Shown piece by piece: positions 1 through 5,530 of a stretch of DNA of 5,530 nucleotides. Each line of letters opens with the position of its first letter. The stretch's first letter is position 1. Below the pieces are notes generated by a model. It did no database searches and was not told the DNA's origin. It saw only the letters and a list, made by a program, of their open reading frames with translations. A program made the translations under genes and the position numbers. This DNA is from Verrucomicrobiia bacterium (GTDB lineage Bacteria; Verrucomicrobiota; Verrucomicrobiae; Limisphaerales; UBA11358): positions 1 through 5,530 of the forward strand of contig JASHZU010000340.1 in the NCBI GenBank assembly GCA_030042375.1. Direction: 5' to 3'.

Positions 1-2781
1 CGCGGTGAAGTCGCCGAGCTCAAGGACAACATCAATACGATGATCGACAACCTGCGCGTGACTACAGAGCGTAATCAGGAGCAGGGATGGCTGAAGACGA
101 ACATCGCAAAATTCACCGGCATGTTGCAGGGCCAACGCGATTTGTTCACCGTCGGTCGAATGCTCCTTTCCGAACTGGCTCCGCTGGTGGGCGCCCAGCA
201 GGGCGCGATCTACCAAATGGAGCAGGGCGACGATAATAAGTGGGTACTGCGCCTTCTTGCCGGATACGCGACCCGCCCAGAGCAGCCGCAGCGTATTCTG
301 GTTGGCGAGGGACTGGTCGGCCAATGCGCCCTTGAGAAAGAGCGCATTCTGTTGACCGGCGTTAAATCGGATTACACGCGCATCGCCTCCAGCCTGACGG
401 AAGCGCGGCCCGCGAGCATCGTCGTGCTGCCGGTGTTGTTTGAAGGTCAGACCAAGGCCGTCATTGAGCTGGCATCCCTTGCACCGTTTAACGTGACGCA
501 CTTGACCTTCCTGGAACAACTCACGCAATCCATCGGCGTGGTGCTTAATACGATTGAAGCCACGATGCGCACGGAAGGCTTGTTGCAACAATCCCAGCAG
601 CTCACTGTGGAACTGCAATCGCAGCAAAAGGAATTGCAGCAGACAAACGAAGAACTCGCGCAAAAGGCGCGCCAATTGGCCGAGCAGAACGTCGAAGTGG
701 AGCGCAAGAGCCGCGAAGTCGAACAGGCCCGCCGTGCGCTGGAAGAAAAGGCTGCGGAGCTGGCGCTCACCTCCAAATATAAATCCGAATTTTTGGCAAA
801 CATGTCGCACGAATTGCGCACGCCGCTCAATTCGATTTTGATTCTCGGTCAGCAATTGGCAGAAAATGGCGGCGGTAACCTGACGGGCAGGCAGGTTGAG
901 TTTGCGCGCAACATTTATTCCTCTGGTTCGGACTTGCTGAACCTCATCACCGACATTCTCGATTTGTCCAAGATCGAGTCCGGCACAGTCACCGTGGAAG
1001 CCGAAGAGTACGGGTTCGTCGCGTTGCGGGATTCGGTCGAGCGCACTTTCCGTCATATCGCGGAGTCGAAAAATCTTCCTTTCAATATCGAATTTGATCC
1101 GGCCCTCCCTCGCGCGATGACGACGGATCCAAAACGATTGCAGCAAATTTTGAAAAATCTCTTGTCGAATGCGTTTAAATTTACGGCTCACGGCCATGTT
1201 ACCATCCGCGTAGCGCCCGCCGTTGCCGGCTGGACTCCCGACCATAAAATCCTGAGCAAAACGCAAAATATCATCTCATTTGAAATCAAAGACACTGGCA
1301 TCGGCATCGCGCCGGAAAAACAGAAGCTGATTTTTGAGGCGTTCCAACAAGCGGATGCCGGCACCAGCCGCAAATACGGTGGCACCGGCCTCGGTTTGGC
1401 CATTTCGCGCGAATTGGCCACACTGCTTGGCGGGGAAATTAAATTGGTCAGTTCGCCGGGCGAGGGCAGTTCCTTTACATTGTTCCTGCCGCTGACCTAT
1501 TCCGGCGGCACCGCCAAACTTTCACGGCAGTCCGACGCGCAGCCGATTGTCCTGCCGGCCCCGCGCGAAGAAAATATTCCCGACGATCGCGATAGCATCC
1601 AACCGGGAGACAGCGTCCTGCTGATTGTGGAAGACGATCCGCATTACGCGCGCGTGCTGATAGGCTTGGCCCGTGACAAAGGGTTCAAGGCCATTTCCGC
1701 AACGCGCGGCCATGCGGCTATTGCCCTGGCGCGGCAATTCCAGCCCACCGCCATCACCCTCGACATTTTCCTGCCCGACATGCTGGGCTGGACGGTGTTG
1801 AATAATTTAAAACTGGACCCGACCACGCGGCACATTCCCGTCCAGGTCATCTCTATTGAGGAAGAGCGCCAGCACGGCCTTTCGCACGGTGCGTTTTCGT
1901 ACATCATTAAGCCGGCCACCACCGAAGGTCTGGAGCAATGTTTTGATCGCATTAAGGCCTTTGTTGCGCCGCGCATGAAACGGCTGCTGATCGTCGAGGA
2001 CAACCAGACCGAGCGGGACAGCATTGTCGAGTTGCTCAAGTACAAAGACATTGAAATTGAAACGGCGGGTACCGGCGCGAATGCCTATCAAAAATTAATG
2101 GACAATCAATTTGATTGCTGCGTGTTGGATTTGCGCCTGCCCGATATGAGCGGGTATTCCCTCCTGGAAAAAATGCAGGGCGAACCTGCTTTGCGCGAAG
2201 TGCCTGTTGTTGTTTTTACCGGCAAGGAATTGGAGGCTGGGGAAGAGAAGCAACTGCGTACCCTCGCCAAAAGTATCGTGCTTAAGGACGTGCAATCGCC
2301 GGATCGTTTGTTCGATGAAACGGCGCTTTTCCTGCATCGCGTCGTGGCAGACCTGCCGGAAGCCAAGCGCGAAATGCTCGCTCGCCTGCATAATTCCAAT
2401 GAAGCCTTGCGCGGTCGCAAGGCACTGGTAGTGGACGATGACGCGCGCAACATCTTCGCGCTCACCACAGTTTTGGAAAATCACGAGATGAACGTGCTGA
2501 GCGCCACAAACGGGCGCCAGGCCATTGAAATTATCAAGAATACGCCCGATTTGAGCGTGGTCCTGATGGACATCATGATGCCGGAAATGGATGGTTACGA
2601 GACCTTGCGCGAGATTCGCAAGAATCCCGAGTTCCGCGCGCTCCCCATTCTGGCCCTTACGGCCAAGGCCATGAAAGGCGACCGCGAAAAATGCCTGGAA
2701 GCCGGTGCTTCGGATTATATCGCCAAGCCGGTGAATACCGACCAGCTTGTTTCACTATTGCGCGTCTGGCTCTATCGCTAA
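1..2781 (+). CDS. Hybrid sensor histidine kinase, HAMP(tail)-GAF-HisKA-HATPase-REC-REC-REC, 5' partial
   Basis: This encodes the C-terminal 926 residues of a hybrid kinase that autophosphorylates on His and passes phosphate to Asp in its receivers. The frame is open from base 1. The first codons (RGEVAELKDNINTM) read as the end of a HAMP unit, so the ATG at 40 is internal and the true start lies upstream. Counting codons from base 1: GAF about 48-188; Gln/Glu-rich coiled coil about 194-260; HisKA with SHELRTP and phospho-acceptor His270 (nt 808-810); HATPase with N-box Asn390, G1 DTGIGI 431-436 and G2 GGTGLGLAIS 460-469. REC1 has EDD 544-546, Asp588, Ser618, Lys637. REC2 has Glu666/Asp667, Asp710, Thr740 and Lys762, which is followed by Asp instead of the usual Pro. 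REC3 has DDD 812-814, Asp857, Thr887, Lys909. No membrane segment is visible in this part. In related proteins the missing N-terminus carries several HAMP repeats, sometimes with a membrane anchor; that is family knowledge, not seen here. There is no Hpt or output domain. Family and domains are certain; the signal sensed is unknown. Confidence 0.96.
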   Translation, partial: RGEVAELKDNINTMIDNLRVTTERNQEQGWLKTNIAKFTGMLQGQRDLFTVGRMLLSELAPLVGAQQGAIYQMEQGDDNKWVLRLLAGYATRPEQPQRILVGEGLVGQCALEKERILLTGVKSDYTRIASSLTEARPASIVVLPVLFEGQTKAVIELASLAPFNVTHLTFLEQLTQSIGVVLNTIEATMRTEGLLQQSQQLTVELQSQQKELQQTNEELAQKARQLAEQNVEVERKSREVEQARRALEEKAAELALTSKYKSEFLANMSHELRTPLNSILILGQQLAENGGGNLTGRQVEFARNIYSSGSDLLNLITDILDLSKIESGTVTVEAEEYGFVALRDSVERTFRHIAESKNLPFNIEFDPALPRAMTTDPKRLQQILKNLLSNAFKFTAHGHVTIRVAPAVAGWTPDHKILSKTQNIISFEIKDTGIGIAPEKQKLIFEAFQQADAGTSRKYGGTGLGLAISRELATLLGGEIKLVSSPGEGSSFTLFLPLTYSGGTAKLSRQSDAQPIVLPAPREENIPDDRDSIQPGDSVLLIVEDDPHYARVLIGLARDKGFKAISATRGHAAIALARQFQPTAITLDIFLPDMLGWTVLNNLKLDPTTRHIPVQVISIEEERQHGLSHGAFSYIIKPATTEGLEQCFDRIKAFVAPRMKRLLIVEDNQTERDSIVELLKYKDIEIETAGTGANAYQKLMDNQFDCCVLDLRLPDMSGYSLLEKMQGEPALREVPVVVFTGKELEAGEEKQLRTLAKSIVLKDVQSPDRLFDETALFLHRVVADLPEAKREMLARLHNSNEALRGRKALVVDDDARNIFALTTVLENHEMNVLSATNGRQAIEIIKNTPDLSVVLMDIMMPEMDGYETLREIRKNPEFRALPILALTAKAMKGDREKCLEAGASDYIAKPVNTDQLVSLLRVWLYR

Positions 2782-2812
2782 ATGAAATCGTTATCTCAAT
2801 TTCGGTGGGGAA

Positions 2813-2849
2813 CATCCTCTTGGCTCTTGCTGCACGCAAGGGCAGGATG
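2813..2849 (+). other. Intergenic stem-loop 1
   Basis: An inverted repeat lies 31 bases after the stop of the upstream kinase. The outer stem CATCCT (2813-2818) pairs with AGGATG (2844-2849). The inner stem 2823-2830 pairs with 2836-2843, eight pairs including one G-T, around the loop TGCAC. Four unpaired bases (2819-2822) form a one-sided bulge. Only three T follow closely (2851-2853), so it is a poor intrinsic terminator. It could be an RNA-processing or stability element, or chance. The pairing is seen directly; the role is not known. Confidence 0.4.
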
Positions 2850-2857
2850 GTTTATGA

Positions 2858-2894
2858 CGCCTCGCCGCCGCGCGTCGGGCGGCGGGGCGGTTAA
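2858..2894 (+). terminator. GC-rich intergenic hairpin, possible weak terminator or attenuator
   Basis: The arm CGCCTCGCCGCC (2858-2869) pairs with GGCGGCGGGGCG (2878-2889) over 12 base pairs with one G-T wobble, around an 8-base loop. This is the strongest secondary structure noticed in the window. It is followed by GTTAAATTA rather than a real T-run, so efficient Rho-independent termination is doubtful. It ends 23 bases before the start codon of the downstream kinase, so it could instead lower read-through, stabilise the upstream mRNA end or affect initiation of the downstream gene. The hairpin is seen; its function is inference. Confidence 0.45.
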
Positions 2895-2912
2895 ATTACC
2901 AGCGGGTTTGCC

Positions 2913-5498
2913 ATGGAATCAAATGAAACAGGAAAAAATGTTGAGTTGAATCCCGCCATTGAGACCGTCAACGTTTTGATTGTGGACGACGAGAGCCGGA
3001 ACCTGGATGCCCTTGAAAGCATCCTTGAGTCTGTGCCCGGCTTGCGCCTGATTCGCGCCCTCCGTCCCGAGGAAGCGTTGATGGCACTTCTTCAAAATGA
3101 ATTCGCCTGCATTATTTTGGACATTCAAATGCCCGGCATGAGTGGAATCGAGCTGGCCCGCCAGATTAAGACGCGCAAGCGAAACCAGCATATTCCCATT
3201 ATTTTTCTGACCGCGTTTTTCCTGGATGATAAGGACGTTATTTTGGGTTATGGGGCCGGCGCCGTGGATTATTTGACGAAACCCATTAACCCGGAAATTC
3301 TCAAATCGAAAGTCGGCGTCTTTGTGGATTTGTTCCGCACCGCCCGCGCCCTGGCCGCGGCCAACGACGCGCTCGCGATGGAAGTAAACCAGCGCAAAAT
3401 GGCCGAGGAAGCATTGCGGTTGGCCAACAATGATTTGGAAAAACGCGTCCAGGATCGCACCGCCGAATTAGCGGTGAGCCAGGAGCGTTACAAGCAGGTC
3501 GTCCGCAATTTGCCCCTGGCTATTTATACCACTGACAGCGAAGGGCGAATCACGTTATACAACGAACCCGCTGTCGAGTTGTGGGGCCGGCGGCCGGTCA
3601 TCGGGCGCGATTTATGGTGCGGCTCGTACAAAATTTTCAAGGTGGACGGCAAGGAATTGCTCCCGGATGAATGTCCCATGGCTGTCACTTTGAAAACCGG
3701 TGAGCCGGTACGGGGCCAGGAAATTATCATCGAGCGGCCGGATGGGTCGCGTCGGAATATTTTGCCCTATCCCACGCCAATTCGCGATTCTTTGGGGAGG
3801 ATTACCGGCGGCGTTAATCTTCTTTTGGACATTACCGAGCGCAAGCGCAATGAAAGGCAGCAACGCGCCCTCTTTGAACTGGTGGCGACAATGAATGCAG
3901 CGCCCTCGATCAATGAAATTTGTAACGCGGCTCTCGATGCAATTGTTCAATGTTACAATGCCGACCGGGCATCTATTCTTTTGTCTGATTCTGAAGGTGT
4001 TATGCGTTTCAAAGCCTGGCGCGGTCTTTCAGACGAATATCGTCGCGCCGTTGAGGGGCATTCACCCTGGAAACCGGACGAGACGCCGGAGCCCATTTTT
4101 ATTAGTGACTTCTCCAAAACTGATTTGATCAAGGATTTGAGGGCGGCGATTGAAAAAGAAGGCGTCCATTCGCTGGCTTTTATTCCCGTCACATATGAAA
4201 AACGATTATTGGGCAAATTCGTGGTTTATTTCAATTCGCTGCATTCATTTACCCATGACGAATTGCGTCCCGCCCAAACCATCGCTTCGCAAATCGCTTT
4301 TGCCATCGAGCGCGAGAACGTGCTGCAACAATTGAAACGTGCGCACGAAGAACTGCTTGCCGCCTCTCGCGCCAAAGATGATTTTCTGGCCACGCTCTCC
4401 CATGAACTCCGCACTCCCCTGAATCCCGTGTTATTGCTTGCCAGCGACGCCGTCGATAACCGCGACCTGCCCCCGCGCGTCCGGACTGATTTCAATACCA
4501 TTCGCAAGAACATTGAAATGGAGGCCCGGCTGATTGACGACCTGCTGGACTTAACCCGCATCGAGCGCGGCAAAATTATTCTCGAGAAAAAACTGATTAA
4601 CCTTCGTTCCGTTTTGCACGACGCTGTCGCGCAGGTGCGCGAGGAAATCGACCAAAAACAAATCACGCTGGATCTGCAGTTTAAGGCGACGCACCACACC
4701 GTCTTTGCCGATGCTGTGCGGCTCCAGCAAATTTTTTGGAACCTTTTAAAAAACGCCGTCAAATTCACACCGGAGCAGGGGAAAATTATGGTTGAGACCA
4801 GCCAGGACAATGGCACGCTATCTGTAAAAATTTCTGATACTGGCATTGGCATTACCCCGGAGGAAATCGGCGGGATATTTAATGCGTTTTCACAAAGCCA
4901 TTCCGTCTCAGGCAACGGCAATCGCTTCGCGGGATTGGGCCTGGGCTTGAGCATCTCCCAAAAACTTGCGGAATTACACTCCGGAAAAATTCTTGCAACC
5001 AGTGATGGGCGAAATAAAGGAGCTGTGTTTACCGTAGAATTACCGCTGGCGTCGACCGCAGAAGGTGGCCGGAATTTAGCGGCAGAAAAGGCCCCGGGGA
5101 GTACGCCCGGTTCAACCGCCAAAGGCATCCGTATTTTGCTCGTGGAAGATCACGAGCCAACCCGCACTACCCTCGCCGGTCTGCTGGCGCGGCGTCGTTA
5201 CCAGGTTGCCGAGGCGGCGACCGTTGCCGAGGCGCGCGCTTTGGCCGGCGCGCGAAGTTTTGATTTGCTGATTACAGATATCGGCCTGCCGGACGGCAAT
5301 GGTTACGATCTAATGGTTGAACTCGGCAAAAAAAATCACCTTCGTGGTATCGCCTTGACCGGTTACGGGATGGAACATGACGTCGCTCGCAGCCAAAATG
5401 TCGGTTTTGATGCCCATTTGACCAAGCCGGTTCGCATTCAATCTCTCGAAGAAGCTCTCAAAACAACATTTAAAAATATGGAAACCGAGCCAGATTGA
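2913..5498 (+). CDS. Soluble hybrid histidine kinase, REC-PAS-GAF-HisKA-HATPase-REC
   Basis: This is a complete 861-residue cytoplasmic hybrid kinase with no signal peptide or membrane segment. The start at 2913 is the first ATG after the in-frame stop TAA at 2892-2894; no clear Shine-Dalgarno precedes it. The N-terminal REC (about 19-135) has Asp25/Asp26, phospho-acceptor Asp70, Thr100 and Lys123 in YLTKPI. A coiled coil (about 140-190) leads to a PAS domain (about 189-309) ending in the usual DITERK. A GAF domain follows (about 320-468). HisKA carries LSHELRTP with His497 (nt 4401-4403). HATPase has N-box Asn614, G1 DTGIGI 642-647 and G2 GLGLGLSIS 674-682. A Ser/Gly/Pro-containing linker (about 715-740) joins the C-terminal REC, with Glu745/Asp746, Asp789, Thr816 and Lys838 in LTKPV. 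All catalytic residues are present. The N-terminal receiver suggests that the kinase is controlled by phosphate from another kinase, perhaps the upstream gene on the same strand 131 bases away. PAS and GAF ligands cannot be told from sequence. There is no Hpt or output domain. Confidence 0.97.
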   Translation: MESNETGKNVELNPAIETVNVLIVDDESRNLDALESILESVPGLRLIRALRPEEALMALLQNEFACIILDIQMPGMSGIELARQIKTRKRNQHIPIIFLTAFFLDDKDVILGYGAGAVDYLTKPINPEILKSKVGVFVDLFRTARALAAANDALAMEVNQRKMAEEALRLANNDLEKRVQDRTAELAVSQERYKQVVRNLPLAIYTTDSEGRITLYNEPAVELWGRRPVIGRDLWCGSYKIFKVDGKELLPDECPMAVTLKTGEPVRGQEIIIERPDGSRRNILPYPTPIRDSLGRITGGVNLLLDITERKRNERQQRALFELVATMNAAPSINEICNAALDAIVQCYNADRASILLSDSEGVMRFKAWRGLSDEYRRAVEGHSPWKPDETPEPIFISDFSKTDLIKDLRAAIEKEGVHSLAFIPVTYEKRLLGKFVVYFNSLHSFTHDELRPAQTIASQIAFAIERENVLQQLKRAHEELLAASRAKDDFLATLSHELRTPLNPVLLLASDAVDNRDLPPRVRTDFNTIRKNIEMEARLIDDLLDLTRIERGKIILEKKLINLRSVLHDAVAQVREEIDQKQITLDLQFKATHHTVFADAVRLQQIFWNLLKNAVKFTPEQGKIMVETSQDNGTLSVKISDTGIGITPEEIGGIFNAFSQSHSVSGNGNRFAGLGLGLSISQKLAELHSGKILATSDGRNKGAVFTVELPLASTAEGGRNLAAEKAPGSTPGSTAKGIRILLVEDHEPTRTTLAGLLARRRYQVAEAATVAEARALAGARSFDLLITDIGLPDGNGYDLMVELGKKNHLRGIALTGYGMEHDVARSQNVGFDAHLTKPVRIQSLEEALKTTFKNMETEPD

Positions 5499-5530
5499 GT
5501 GCTTGGTTCTTAATTTAGCTTCTTCGCCAT

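Noticed and set aside
1644..2484. Several minus-strand open frames of 94 to 135 codons opposite the receiver domains of gene 1
   Set aside because: They overlap each other in different frames, show no domain or start signal, and are opposite strongly conserved receiver sequence.
2827..2856. Possible promoter for gene 2 (TTGCTG, 18-base spacer, TTTATG)
   Set aside because: Each box matches the sigma-70 consensus in only three of six positions and the spot lies partly within the first stem-loop, so it cannot be separated from chance.
2691..2894. A plus-strand open frame of 67 codons crossing the end of gene 1 into the gap
   Set aside because: Its first half is out-of-frame reading of the conserved end of REC3, and its tail is the GC-rich hairpin read as Arg/Gly codons; there is no sign of selection on it.
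4226..5128. A 300-codon open frame on the minus strand inside gene 2
   Set aside because: It lies wholly antisense to the conserved HisKA/HATPase region, its translation is Ser/Arg-rich with no recognisable domain, and the plus-strand frame has full catalytic motifs. It is a shadow caused by codon bias.
5510..5530. Minus-strand ATG at the right edge (reads MAKKLN then stop)
   Set aside because: Only six codons before a stop; far too short to support a gene.

Overview
The window holds two large, co-oriented (+ strand) two-component signalling genes and almost nothing else. Gene 1 (1..2781) enters already open at the left edge and is the C-terminal 926 codons of a hybrid sensor histidine kinase: the tail of a HAMP unit, a GAF domain, a long coiled coil, HisKA, HATPase and three receiver (REC) domains in a row. 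Gene 2 (2913..5498) is complete and encodes an 861-residue soluble hybrid kinase with the order REC, coiled coil, PAS, GAF, HisKA, HATPase, REC. All phosphotransfer and ATP-binding motifs I could check are intact in both.

The 131-base gap between the genes (2782..2912) contains two consecutive predicted stem-loops, the second very GC-rich, and no convincing promoter. The 32 bases after gene 2 (5499..5530) show no feature. No RNA gene, mobile element, CRISPR array or long repeat was seen.

How the genes may work together (inference): together the two proteins carry two histidine kinase cores and five receivers, but no recognisable Hpt domain and no DNA-binding or enzymatic output domain. This looks like a branched or many-step phosphorelay whose final output is encoded elsewhere. 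The free N-terminal receiver of gene 2 is a plausible acceptor for phosphate coming from gene 1.

Organism: a bacterium of moderate GC content. Gene 2 has no clear Shine-Dalgarno sequence, and stacked hybrid kinases of this kind are common in Verrucomicrobiota, Planctomycetota, Acidobacteriota and some Proteobacteria. I lean weakly to Verrucomicrobiota, but the sequence does not settle this. The region is typical signalling-gene content; I do not see a clearly undescribed system in it.
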